IMG/VR virus record: IMGVR_UViG_3300020202_000100
Span: 1 to 48,268 of that record
Length of the DNA stretch: 48,268 nucleotides
From: a virus
Strand: one strand, 5' to 3'
Numbering within the stretch: position 1 is the stretch's first letter; the number at the start of each line of letters is the position of its first letter. Under the pieces are notes generated by a model. That model made no database searches and was not told the origin of the DNA. It saw nothing but the letters and a program-made list of their open reading frames with translations. This document shows, piece after piece, positions 23,525-31,007 of this stretch. The position numbers and the translations under genes are program-made.

Positions 23525-25209
23525 CATTCCTCCCCCTCAATCCATTTGCGAAGAATCATGTCCTCAAAATCATCCTCTCGGTAAGGGTCATAATCCTCAG
23601 ATGTTTTGTACTCCTTAAAGATGCCCGTGGGCTTTCCTCGCTCCATGAGCTTCTCAAGGACCTCATCGCCGCTTACGGCAAACTTGTAGTCATTCAAATT
23701 TCTCTTTGCTCGGGACTCCTCATCCCCAACTTCTCCGGGGCGTGCGATCTGGAGCTGGTAGGCGAGCGCATCGAGCATGTCCTTTCGGCAGGACTGCGAA
23801 TTCGGAACGTACTCGCAATACTCATCAATGAAATCTTTGTGGTCCACCCTGCAATGAATCGCGTGATTCATGGCGTAGGGTTCGAGGGAGCGGATGCGAA
23901 GCTCCTTGGATTGGTCGGTCGCAGTCTCAAGGGCGCGGACAGGAATAAATCCCCGCTTCTCCATCTCAAGTTTGAGGAAGTGCATGAGCGCTTCCTGGTA
24001 ATAAACAACTTCAACGGCCATTCGTTCAGGGTTGAACTGAGCATGATGGGAATAAAGAAGATTAATGACCTGGGAGGGGTCGAACCGGCCGACGTCATAG
24101 CGAAGAATGTAGCAGTGGTTTTTTTCCGTCCACCCGCAGGTCATGATAACGCCCCGCGACTCGCGCCCCTTTCGCTTCGATTCCTTCCAGCCGGCAAGAT
24201 CGACGGTGGTAAAGATCCTCATGTTTTTTGGGAGCGCTTCATCAAGGCCGTAAAACTCCAGCCATTCCTTCTTAAAAAGCATATCTTCTGGCGCCATCGG
24301 TTGCAGAAGATATTGCGTTGCGAACATGTAGAAACCCTGGGCATGCAGGATCATCTCGATCTGACCTCTCCCATACATCTCCGGCCAGGTCGGCTCGCCG
24401 TCCCGAGTCATGTCCTTGGTGATTGCTATTTTGAAGACCTTGTAATGAGGTTCATGAGTCCAGATATAATCAACAAGATCATGCTTCGCCCAACGAGTAC
24501 CGCAATTATGAATACGAGTATGAGCTCCAGGAACAAGTAGAGAAGTAGCCAGCTTATGCCAGCCAATGGCCTTATCAATGTCCTCTTGATTAGGTTGAAG
24601 CTCTTGTCCGCTAAGGTCATCTTTGTTCGCATAGATTAAGTCATCCTCGATGATTAGGTCGTAGTGGCGCGAAGTCGTTGAGCCGCCGATACCGCCGGCC
24701 TCAAAAGTTGCTTCCGTGAAATCCTCCGAGCGGTTAATGCAGGCCTCTGAGTTCGACCACCGTGTTTTATTAAAGTTCTCAGGGATAACGTCCGGGAAGA
24801 GCGCCCGCATCGCCGGGTTCCTCTCATAGGTGCGGCGAATCAATCCAACCATCTTCATCGAGTTGGCGATGACGTAAGAGGCGACGAGTATCCTTATGTT
24901 GGGGCCAAGGTTGTAAAACTTGTCCGAAGGATCGATCCCCTCAGGGTACTCATCAGCCTCTTTACGCGGGAGAGAAATCCAGATCGGGTAGGCGATTGAT
25001 CCTATCCAGGTCTTTACAAATGACCGGGGCATTGTGATTTGTTTGCGCGGGTCTGAGGACTCAAGAAAACGGCAATAAGTTCCGTGGACTTCCTCAGAGA
25101 TATCGTCGTAGCCCATGACACTTTTGCAGAACTCGAAGAGCGAGGAAAGACACGCCTTCCTGACTAAAAGGCGCTTCCTCTCATCCATCTGAATGGTTTT
25201 AGGACTCAA
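23524..25209 (-). CDS. terL: Terminase large subunit
   Basis: The protein has 561 residues. The ATPase domain has a Walker A-like MPRSFVKTW (about 60-68) and Walker B DLIIEDDL (184-191). The nuclease domain shows TTVDLAGWK (Asp337) and a late MLDALAYQL. It cuts and pumps DNA into the procapsid through the portal. The TTG start is favoured by GAGGAG six bases upstream. The gene overlaps the small subunit by 11 bases. The domain order and length are usual for the family. Confidence 0.9.
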   Translation of the reverse strand: MSPKTIQMDERKRLLVRKACLSSLFEFCKSVMGYDDISEEVHGTYCRFLESSDPRKQITMPRSFVKTWIGSIAYPIWISLPRKEADEYPEGIDPSDKFYNLGPNIRILVASYVIANSMKMVGLIRRTYERNPAMRALFPDVIPENFNKTRWSNSEACINRSEDFTEATFEAGGIGGSTTSRHYDLIIEDDLIYANKDDLSGQELQPNQEDIDKAIGWHKLATSLLVPGAHTRIHNCGTRWAKHDLVDYIWTHEPHYKVFKIAITKDMTRDGEPTWPEMYGRGQIEMILHAQGFYMFATQYLLQPMAPEDMLFKKEWLEFYGLDEALPKNMRIFTTVDLAGWKESKRKGRESRGVIMTCGWTEKNHCYILRYDVGRFDPSQVINLLYSHHAQFNPERMAVEVVYYQEALMHFLKLEMEKRGFIPVRALETATDQSKELRIRSLEPYAMNHAIHCRVDHKDFIDEYCEYVPNSQSCRKDMLDALAYQLQIARPGEVGDEESRAKRNLNDYKFAVSGDEVLEKLMERGKPTGIFKEYKTSEDYDPYREDDFEDMILRKWIEGEE

Positions 25210-25681
25210 TCGACTCCTCGACCTTCATCTTGCGGGATTGGATGCGCTCAAGGGTTTTGTCCCAGCGGCTTGCCATCTCCTCAGTCACCTCGACGGAGGT
25301 CGTGACCTTTTTCGACTCAACTTTGTAGCCGGCCCGATCCAGAATCTCAGAGAGTTTTGCGCCGCGCACGAATTCAGAGTCGGCTTCCTTGGCGAGCTTG
25401 ATGATTCCATCAGCCGCCTCCGGCGCTGCTTCACGAAACTTTTTAATGACAGGGTCTTGCGCGGTAATGTTGGCGACTTGCGCGGCAAAAATCGCCTCAT
25501 GCATGTCTTTTTCGAGCGTGGCCTTGCGCGCCTTGTAAAGCTTGAAGCCCTTGATCTGCCGAATGCGGGCCTCGGTGAGCTTCAGCTCTTTTGCAATCCT
25601 CGGCGCGGTCCACCCCATCAAGTCATAGGAGAGAACGAGATTGTGGCGGTTCGTTAAACTCTTCGGCTCTTTGACTGGCAT
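25199..25681 (-). CDS. terS: Terminase small subunit
   Basis: This 160-residue protein has an N-terminal helix-turn-helix (LVLSYDLMGWTAPRIAKELKLTEARIRQIKG, about residues 16-46) and a helical, charged C-terminal part that would oligomerise and bind the large subunit. It recognises the packaging start on phage DNA. It is first in the minus-strand late operon. Upstream on the minus strand, TTGCGC-17-TATGAA could be its promoter. Confidence 0.75.
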   Translation of the reverse strand: MPVKEPKSLTNRHNLVLSYDLMGWTAPRIAKELKLTEARIRQIKGFKLYKARKATLEKDMHEAIFAAQVANITAQDPVIKKFREAAPEAADGIIKLAKEADSEFVRGAKLSEILDRAGYKVESKKVTTSVEVTEEMASRWDKTLERIQSRKMKVEESIES

Positions 25682-25889
25682 ACTATTTGTAGTAGTACCT
25701 CTAAGGCCTTCATACTACATATAGCGACTTAGCGCAAGGGCCCTTCGGATAGATTGGAGTTGTATCTAACTCGCCCACTAGCACCGCCTAGCATTAGCTA
25801 GTTAAACTCGCCCCATCCTCGATCCCTGCGCCGCTCCCACTCCTCTACTCCCCCTTACACGCGCCCTCTTCCCCAAGCACCCACAAAAT

Positions 25890-25903
25890 TTGACTCGTGT
25901 AAA
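25890..25903. promoter_or_regulatory. Operator-like site, fourth member of the TTGAC-N4-GTCAA set
   Basis: TTGACTCGTGTAAA differs from the palindrome TTGAC-N4-GTCAA by one base in the right half. On the minus strand it reads TTTACACGAGTCAAAT, almost identical to the early-promoter site at 26481. No clear -10 box follows in either direction. Confidence 0.4.
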
Positions 25904-26105
25904 GACCTTAAAAATAGGTCGGTAATTGGGGAGGGGTAATCCGCCATTTCAAAATCGCGATGGGGGGTGGCCGGGGTACCCTTCTTAGCGTCAAACGTCC
26001 GATAACTCTTTATTATAGGACGTATTAGAGATAACAATGCTAGTGATTATTATAATAAGTATGATATGTAAGTCTATGTATGATAATAAGTTATAATCGT
26101 TATGG

Positions 26106-26114
26106 TTATCCACA
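26106..26114 (+). promoter_or_regulatory. DnaA box
   Basis: TTATCCACA is a perfect consensus site for the host replication initiator DnaA. It directly follows a roughly 100-base AT-rich run, the arrangement expected at an origin. Only one perfect copy was seen. Confidence 0.6.
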
Positions 26115-26230
26115 GGTTAGGGGCATAAAAATAAATTGAAAATAGTTTGAATAAATGGATAAGTAGATACGTCTAATCTTGCCCTCTCCCCCCTCAATCA
26201 ATCCTCAAACTACTGTCTAGCCCTACCTAT

Positions 26231-26261
26231 TAAGCACTCACGTGTATATCACCAGTGCTTA
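26231..26261. repeat. Inverted repeat in the putative origin
   Basis: TAAGCACT and AGTGCTTA form an 8-bp perfect stem around a 15-base loop. No T run follows, so it is more likely a protein site or cruciform than a terminator. Confidence 0.5.
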
Positions 26262-26423
26262 TATAACTCTCTGACTAACGCTCAATAGACCATGATTAAG
26301 CCTGATGACTAACACTGAGATTGACCTATACCGAGGCCTTAGCCGGATGGAGATCGGGCCGCTAATAGCGTTTAAAGCGCAAGTTTTTGGGTCGGGCACG
26401 CCCATTTTGCCTAATTCCGCACA

Positions 26424-26443
26424 AAACTAGATCAAACTAGATC
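26424..26443. repeat. Tandem decamer AAACTAGATC x2
   Basis: Two perfect head-to-tail copies of AAACTAGATC lie 38 bases upstream of the early promoter. They are iteron-like and could bind a replication or regulatory protein. Confidence 0.5.
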
Positions 26444-26480
26444 CTATTAAAGGTAATGATAAATTAGTCCGTAAATATAT

Positions 26481-26509
26481 TTGACACGAGTCAAATGCGG
26501 GTGTAATAT
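26481..26509 (+). promoter_or_regulatory. Early promoter with palindromic operator
   Basis: TTGACA, a 17-base spacer and TAATAT make a near-consensus sigma70 promoter. The -35 box is part of the palindrome TTGAC-ACGA-GTCAA. It drives the DUF932 gene and probably the early block. Just downstream a CCGGCA-ATTG-TGCCGG hairpin would form in the leader. Confidence 0.8.
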
Positions 26510-26568
26510 TATCACTGTCCGGCAATTGTGCCGGATAAAACCTAGCGAAGAACAACGGAGATTAAACA

Positions 26569-27426
26569 ATGGATGCAATGACCAAAACGGAAGCAATGCT
26601 TAAAGCGGATCTTAACTGGACGGTATCGAGACAGCCAGTCTACGACAATCAAGGGCGAGAGTTAAGCGAGTTTAAGGCAATTACACGCGATGATAACGGC
26701 AAGGTGTTTCATATTTCGCGCAACAGATATACACCGTTTCAGAACGAAACACTCTTTAACATCGTCGAGGAAGTCACCGAAACTGGCGCCGCGAAGTATG
26801 TTAAGGCGGGTTGCTACAAAGAAGGCGCGTATGTGTATGCAGTTGTGGCCGTGCCGGATGCGAACTTTGAAGTTGTGCCGGGCGATGTATGCAAAACTTA
26901 CTTAAGGATTAGCACGTCCCATGATGGCTCTAGTTCGATTATGTTGTGGCCGGAAGTGTATCGGCAAGTGTGCTCAAACGGCATGCACGCATGGGTCAAA
27001 GACGCGGCACGCACAATTAGCGTGCGGCATACTGAGAGCGCAAAAACGCGCCTTAACATTGATGCCAAGCGTTTACTTGAACGTGAAATCCAGTACTTTC
27101 GTACGTTTGCCGAGCAATCGCGTGCAATGGCACAAAAAGAGTTCGACATGCTTCGTATCGATTCCTTCCTCAAGGAACTGTTTGAAATCGAGGACAGCGA
27201 GGACGTTAGCGCGCGCACGATGAATCAAATGAGAGACATTGCCTACCTTGCGCGGCGTGGTAAAGGTGTTGAATACGCTCCAAATACCGCGTGGGCTGTC
27301 TATAACGGAGTCACGGAGTACGTGACACATCATAGAGGATCGGACGCGGAAAACCGCGCGGTTAGTGCCTTAATGGGTGCCGGGCGGGATTTAAGGGAGC
27401 GTGCGTTTGCACTGTTAACACGCTAA
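26569..27426 (+). CDS. DUF932 phage/plasmid-like protein
   Basis: The 285-residue protein matches the DUF932 family found in phages and plasmids. It has an N-terminal region with FHISRNRYTPFQNETLFNIVEE (about 43-64), KYVKAGCYKEGAYVYAVVAV, then ISTSHDGSSSIMLWPEVYRQVCSNGMH (about 113-140), and a helical C-terminus with ENRAVSALMGAG. The family is common in early regions and its function is not settled. The ATG follows CAACGGAGATTAAACA. It is the first gene under the strongest early promoter, so it is likely one of the first proteins made after infection. Confidence 0.8.
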   Translation: MDAMTKTEAMLKADLNWTVSRQPVYDNQGRELSEFKAITRDDNGKVFHISRNRYTPFQNETLFNIVEEVTETGAAKYVKAGCYKEGAYVYAVVAVPDANFEVVPGDVCKTYLRISTSHDGSSSIMLWPEVYRQVCSNGMHAWVKDAARTISVRHTESAKTRLNIDAKRLLEREIQYFRTFAEQSRAMAQKEFDMLRIDSFLKELFEIEDSEDVSARTMNQMRDIAYLARRGKGVEYAPNTAWAVYNGVTEYVTHHRGSDAENRAVSALMGAGRDLRERAFALLTR

Positions 27427-27435
27427 GAGATCGAA

Positions 27436-27511
27436 ACGGCTAAGGCAACATGCCTAGCCGTCTAGCGGTAAGGCCGCTACTGACGAGATCAGGCAAAGCG
27501 CATAAGGCGCG
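27436..27511 (+). promoter_or_regulatory. Array of hairpins between two early genes
   Basis: ACGGCTA/TAGCCGT (with an inner GGC/GCC), TAGCGG/CCGCTA and a small GCGC/GCGC stem follow one another without T runs. The array may protect the DUF932 message or set the downstream level. Confidence 0.4.
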
Positions 27512-27529
27512 AAGAAAGGGAAACATACA

Positions 27530-27808
27530 ATGAACACATTAAAACATAAAAACATGGTCAATGCTTATAACGGTTTTTTAGGCCCGATCACCAAAGCGGA
27601 TATAATGCGGCATATCCCTGATTATTTGATCGGTAAATTGACGGGAAAAGAGCTGGGTCTAGTTATGGCGGCAGTAAACTCTGCATATCATAGCGGTAAA
27701 CGAATAGCCGGGGCAGATATTATCGACGGGGATGCTATATGGATCAATAAGCTAGGACATATCTACGAATTAAACGATATCGCAACCCTAAAACCGTCGG
27801 TGGCATAA
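27530..27808 (+). CDS. Hypothetical 92-residue early protein
   Basis: The protein begins MNTLKHKNMVNAYNGF and is compact, with alternating helices and an end AIWINKLGHIYELNDIATL. No family recognised. The start is preceded by an AAGAAAGGGAAAC ribosome site. It is followed by a GGCCAG hairpin (27829-27852). Early position suggests a host-takeover or regulatory role, but this is only inference. Confidence 0.55.
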   Translation: MNTLKHKNMVNAYNGFLGPITKADIMRHIPDYLIGKLTGKELGLVMAAVNSAYHSGKRIAGADIIDGDAIWINKLGHIYELNDIATLKPSVA

Positions 27809-27996
27809 TCGGTAGTATAAAAAGCAAAAAGGCCAGCGTTTAAACTGGCCTTAGTGCTAACTGATCTTTGAGAGATCACTTTAACGAGTTTGTTTCGATC
27901 CACGCTAGCGGCGACGCTGGCGCGATACAACAGCCGCTAATTAGCCAGCGGTCAAATGATAGCAGAGCGGTTTTAATGTGTCAACAGAAAGGGCGA

Positions 27997-28206
27997 ATGA
28001 TGAAAACATGGCCAACGGAAGACGGAAAAATAGAGTACTCAGAGGGAGTAGGGTTTACGTGGATCGGATTTAAAGCTAATGAGTTAAGAGCTTGGATACG
28101 GACAACAGAGTTTTTAAAGCAAGCTTGTGCCGACGATGCCCTACTTTGCAAAATTCTTGATGACACATTAGAAGCGGCTAAGGCTCACGGAAGATCAACA
28201 CTTTAA
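27997..28206 (+). CDS. Hypothetical small early protein
   Basis: Two adjacent ATG codons (27997, 28000) begin MMKTWPTEDGKIEYSEG. The product is 69 residues, with FTWIGFKANELRAWIRTTEFL and a charged helical end. A longer frame reaches back to 27868, but that part crosses hairpins and reads as low-complexity sequence, so the internal start is chosen. Function unknown. Confidence 0.45.
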   Translation: MMKTWPTEDGKIEYSEGVGFTWIGFKANELRAWIRTTEFLKQACADDALLCKILDDTLEAAKAHGRSTL

Positions 28207-28284
28207 CTAAAACAAAAACCCGCCCCCCTGTTACAAGCAGAGAAGCGGGGTAAAACAGTCCACCCGGATAGGAGCCGGGCAAAC

Positions 28285-28731
28285 ATGGCAGATCATACCA
28301 TCTACGAAGTAAAGACGACAAGAGTAAGGCTTAAACTCTCTGAGCCGCTACAGTGCATATCCGATCCAGAGACAGCGGTATCTATCCTCAAGAGCATCTA
28401 CGCGGATTTAGACGCCGATCAAGAGCACGTTACGATACTTTGTCTGAATAAGGCGCATAAGGTCACCGGGTTTAAAGTGTTGTTTACGGGCGGTCAGGAT
28501 GAATCAATCGTTGATTTAAAGGTGTTGTATCGTAACGCGCTCATGCTTGGAGCGACAGCACTTGTGATTGCCCATAATCATCCAAGCGGCAGGACAGAGC
28601 CGAGCACGCAAGACTTGGATATGACGCGCAAGGTTTTGAGTGCCGGAGAGATGCTAGGCATAAGAGTGTTAGACCATATTATCTTAGGCGGGGATCAGTG
28701 GTTATCGTTTAGGGAAAAGGGATTGATTTAA
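28285..28731 (+). CDS. radC: RadC-like JAB-domain protein
   Basis: This 148-residue protein contains the RadC/MPN (JAB) motif HNHPSG (97-102) with a later PSTQD, giving the H-x-H...S...D set (His97, His99, Ser101, Asp110) of metal-binding JAB proteins. RadC-family proteins are common on mobile elements and linked to DNA processing or defence, though the exact activity is uncertain. The N-terminal UvrC-like HhH part of cellular RadC is absent, as usual in phages. Its ribosome site AGGAG lies inside a CCCGG...CCGGG hairpin, suggesting translation control. Confidence 0.85.
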   Translation: MADHTIYEVKTTRVRLKLSEPLQCISDPETAVSILKSIYADLDADQEHVTILCLNKAHKVTGFKVLFTGGQDESIVDLKVLYRNALMLGATALVIAHNHPSGRTEPSTQDLDMTRKVLSAGEMLGIRVLDHIILGGDQWLSFREKGLI

Positions 28732-28761
28732 ATCACAATGACAACACGGGAGAGTAAAGCA

Positions 28762-28953
28762 ATGAAAACTAATTATCAATCCACCTTGTGCGATTGTTGC
28801 GGTAAAACAAAAATACAGATCAGTGACAATCGCTTTGTGCGCGGTTGCTTACAGTCATTCTATGTTTGCTATGACTGTTCGCATTTAGACGATAAAAACT
28901 TCTTTAAGACCATGCGGAAAACTGAAAAGAGACAATCGAAAGATTTAAATTAA
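28762..28953 (+). CDS. Small zinc-ribbon protein
   Basis: This 63-residue protein has CDCCGK and CYDCS pairs, likely one zinc site, and a Lys/Arg-rich end. The ATG at 28762 is preceded by ACACGGGAGAGTAAAGCA, nearly the same leader as the next gene, which favours it over the ATG at 28738. Function unknown. Confidence 0.55.
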   Translation: MKTNYQSTLCDCCGKTKIQISDNRFVRGCLQSFYVCYDCSHLDDKNFFKTMRKTEKRQSKDLN

Positions 28954-28971
28954 ACACGGGAGAATAAGCCA

Positions 28972-29289
28972 ATGAACGCACAAAATAAAGTGAAGCATAC
29001 GCCGGGGCCGTGGATTGTTGATGGTGTAGATATAACCACAGAAGGTTCTAAAGACTTTGTAACGGTCGCTATTGTTGAAACAAGTAAACCCGTAGAGGTT
29101 GTGCACGCCAATGCCCGCATCATTGCGGCGGCGCCGGAGTTGTTGGAAGCTTTGAAGCTAGCGCATAGCCTACTTGAGAATATGCTGGAACAGGAAGAAT
29201 ATGAAGTATCGAGCGAGGTTGGAGAGGCCATAGAAAATATCCAAGAAACAATAATGAATGCCCTTGCCAAAGCTGAGGGCCGCGAATGA
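28972..29289 (+). CDS. Phage protein of the HTPGPW...AAAPELLEAL type
   Basis: This 105-residue protein has the pattern KHTPGPWIVDG near the start and ANARIIAAAPELLEALK in the middle. This is a very common but uncharacterised phage protein family. The C-terminal half is a charged helix. The start has an ACACGGGAGAATAAGCCA leader and the end overlaps the next gene by 4 bases. Confidence 0.75.
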   Translation: MNAQNKVKHTPGPWIVDGVDITTEGSKDFVTVAIVETSKPVEVVHANARIIAAAPELLEALKLAHSLLENMLEQEEYEVSSEVGEAIENIQETIMNALAKAEGRE

Positions 29290-29471
29290 CTGAGTATTAC
29301 CTAAAGAAATATGTGAAGTGTACGGCCTGCGACGGCGAAGGCTACGACTACGGACTCAGAAACCCGGTGTACTACAATCCGTGCCGGGAATGCCGAGGCG
29401 AAGGCTTTCGGCCCGTCTACATCGAAGAAAGATCGGGAGTAAAACACGTGTTTAAGGGGCCGCAGAAGTAA
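29286..29471 (+). CDS. DnaJ-type zinc-finger mini protein
   Basis: This 61-residue protein has CTACDGEGYD and CRECRGEGF, the two CxxCxGxG knuckles of DnaJ-like zinc domains, and nothing else. Such mini proteins occur widely in phages; their targets are unknown. It ends before the operator/promoter region of the recombinase. Confidence 0.65.
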   Translation: MTEYYLKKYVKCTACDGEGYDYGLRNPVYYNPCRECRGEGFRPVYIEERSGVKHVFKGPQK

Positions 29472-29472
29472 G

Positions 29473-29543
29473 TTGCACAGAAAATTGTGCAATTCCAGAA
29501 AATTGTGCAAGTGCTTGAAAATTAATAACTTGTGTAAAATAAT
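29473..29543 (+). promoter_or_regulatory. Recombinase promoter with TTGCACA operators
   Basis: TTGCACA-GAAAAT-TGTGCAA is a perfect inverted repeat (29473-29492). Its right arm is repeated 18 bases on (AGAAAATTGTGCAA at 29479 and 29497). A TTGAAA-17-AATAAT promoter (29515-29543) lies just downstream, so a bound protein could block or activate it. The operator differs from the TTGAC-N4-GTCAA set. Confidence 0.6.
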
Positions 29544-29572
29544 CCTTGAAAGAAGAGGTGAAATAAATAGAA

Positions 29573-30451
29573 TTGCTATCCCTCGATATGGAAATTAAGA
29601 AGAAGTATATTGAGTACCTTGAGGTTCACGAGGAACTGGCCCCCTCAACCATTCGTGAATATTCGAGAATGCTCAATTTGATTTATGATGAGGCCGGATC
29701 GCATCCGCTTGTGCCGTTAAGGACACAGAGCGAGTATGAGGATATTATTAAGGCGATTGCGGCACGTTTTACGTGGTCAAAGGGAACGAGATATCGATGC
29801 TCGATTCTCTTTGAAGGGTTCGGAGACTATGCATACAGGGAAAGATTAGTGGAGAGGAAGCCTTATACCAATACGTTTCCGAAGGGAAACGGCAAGAGAG
29901 TTGAGTTTTTTACAGAGGAAGAGTTTTATAGGATTGCGTTTAATCCGTTTCATTCGATCACGGATTTTTGTATGAGTGTGTTGCTCTGGGATTGCGGAAT
30001 GAGGAAGAGTGAGTTGATTGAGCTTAATGTTGAGGATGTGGACGTACAGGAAGGCATTGTCAGAGTGATTAATTGCAAGACTGGAGAAGAGAGGTTTAAT
30101 CCGATTACTCCGTTTGCAAGGGCCGTTATGTCGCTGTATATGTGCATGCTTGGGTTTCAAGGGCGATTGAAGAAGGGTGAGCCGTTGTTTTATAGTCCGA
30201 CATGGAACCGGATCAATGAGAGTACGCTTGCGAGGCACTTGAAGGGATTTGAAGAGATTGAGCGCCCGGTAAAGGTGTTTGCACATAAATTTAGGCACAG
30301 CCTTGGAGGACGTGTCGTGGCTGCCGGCGGCGACCTGAGTCTGGTCAAGGAGCTGCTCGGGCATAAGAACTTGAATACAACGATGATTTATACGCATTTT
30401 GCTAAAGATAAGCTAAAAATGATGCATGAGAAATTTGCGAGTTGGAAGTAG
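29573..30451 (+). CDS. Tyrosine recombinase / integrase
   Basis: This 292-residue protein has a SAM-like N-terminal core-binding part (residues about 5-95) and a catalytic domain with Arg144 (CGMRKSEL), Lys169 (NCKTG), His238-x-x-Arg241 (HKFRH), His264 (GHKN) and the nucleophile Tyr273 (YTHF). All are present, so it should be active. It may integrate the phage, or resolve genome multimers like XerC/D. The start is TTG at 29573 or ATG at 29588; GAAGAGG lies upstream. An excisionase-like gene follows after a promoter. No attachment site was identified. Confidence 0.88.
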   Translation: MLSLDMEIKKKYIEYLEVHEELAPSTIREYSRMLNLIYDEAGSHPLVPLRTQSEYEDIIKAIAARFTWSKGTRYRCSILFEGFGDYAYRERLVERKPYTNTFPKGNGKRVEFFTEEEFYRIAFNPFHSITDFCMSVLLWDCGMRKSELIELNVEDVDVQEGIVRVINCKTGEERFNPITPFARAVMSLYMCMLGFQGRLKKGEPLFYSPTWNRINESTLARHLKGFEEIERPVKVFAHKFRHSLGGRVVAAGGDLSLVKELLGHKNLNTTMIYTHFAKDKLKMMHEKFASWK

Positions 30452-30454
30452 TGA

Positions 30455-30483
30455 TTGACTTGAGTCAAATGTTATGATAATGT
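30455..30483 (+). promoter_or_regulatory. Promoter with palindromic operator, near-leaderless
   Basis: TTGACT-17-TAATGT is a good sigma70 match, and its -35 box lies in TTGAC-TTGA-GTCAA, a perfect TTGAC-N4-GTCAA palindrome. The ATG of the next gene is 11 bases past the -10 box, so the message would have almost no leader. Confidence 0.7.
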
Positions 30484-30493
30484 ATCCGGCGAT

Positions 30494-30697
30494 ATGGGAT
30501 TTTTGTCACCAACAGAGCTTGGAAAGAGATTAGGGTATACGCGTCAGCAGATTCATAACTTAATTGTGCGCGGTCTTGTGAAAGTTGAGAAAGTTGGAAG
30601 GTACCGTGCGATTAGTGAGAAGGAAGCTGAGCGGTTGGTGAGGAAATTTAAGGGCAAGTATAAAACATTTGAGAGAAAAAGAAATCGACCGTCTTGA
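30494..30697 (+). CDS. Excisionase-like helix-turn-helix protein
   Basis: This 67-residue protein begins MGFLSPTELGKRLGYTRQQIHNLIVRG, a typical MerR/excisionase winged HTH start (residues about 5-30), then a YRAISEKEAERLVRKFKG wing-helix and a basic tail. Placement just after a tyrosine recombinase suggests a recombination directionality or control role. No ribosome site is seen and translation from a near-leaderless message is inferred. Confidence 0.65.
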   Translation: MGFLSPTELGKRLGYTRQQIHNLIVRGLVKVEKVGRYRAISEKEAERLVRKFKGKYKTFERKRNRPS

Positions 30698-31007
30698 AAT
30701 AGAGGCGCTTATCTGATAGAGTTCGATGCTTTGAAAAATCCTAGCGAGATAAAAAAAGTTCTACGAGTTCTCCCCCTCTGTCTACGGAATCCATTCTGGC
30801 CGTCAGGCCAACCTTCGCTAGGTGTGGACATGGGGAGCTTCTTTCCGGTTACACTCAGGGTTCTTTTCTTCGTTAATTAACCAATAGGGATTTTTTATGC
30901 AGGGAGTATTGTCTTTGTTCGGCGGCATAGGGGTATCACCGCAGGGCGATACAGGAAATCCCTATGTACTTTTATAAAGTTTATAGGGATAGATAGGGTT
31001 GGGATTT
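30698..31007. other. Intergenic region with RNA-like pairings
   Basis: No accepted gene. CCTAGCGA (30740-30747) pairs perfectly with TCGCTAGG (30815-30822), enclosing a TGGCC-GTCA-GGCCA hairpin and a pyrimidine-rich stretch. A second hairpin ATCCCTAT/ATAGGGAT (about 30959-30990) precedes the ATPase start. A 26-codon frame at 30897-30977 is possible but weak. The region may hold a small RNA or a recombination site. Confidence 0.45.

Larger units (their letters stand above)
25682..26568. other. Gene-free strand-switch region, likely replication origin and divergent promoters
   Basis: Almost 890 bases with no convincing gene separate the minus-strand late block from the plus-strand early block. 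A GC-rich left part (25.75-25.98 kb) gives way to AT-rich DNA (26.00-26.16 kb) next to a perfect DnaA box. An inverted repeat ACGTCC...GGACGT lies at about 25.99-26.03 kb. Further right lie a hairpin, a tandem decamer and the first early promoter. The 60-codon minus-strand frame at 25855-26037 has no ribosome site and is not accepted. Confidence 0.6.

Noticed and set aside
25855-26037. 60-codon minus-strand frame in the origin region
   Set aside because: No ribosome site; composition follows the local GC and AT segments; no conserved features.
27868-27996. N-terminal extension of the 27997-28206 gene
   Set aside because: It runs through inverted repeats and reads as unstructured sequence with no start signal.
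30897-30977. 26-codon frame before the ATPase gene
   Set aside because: No good ribosome site and overlaps a hairpin; too short to support alone.
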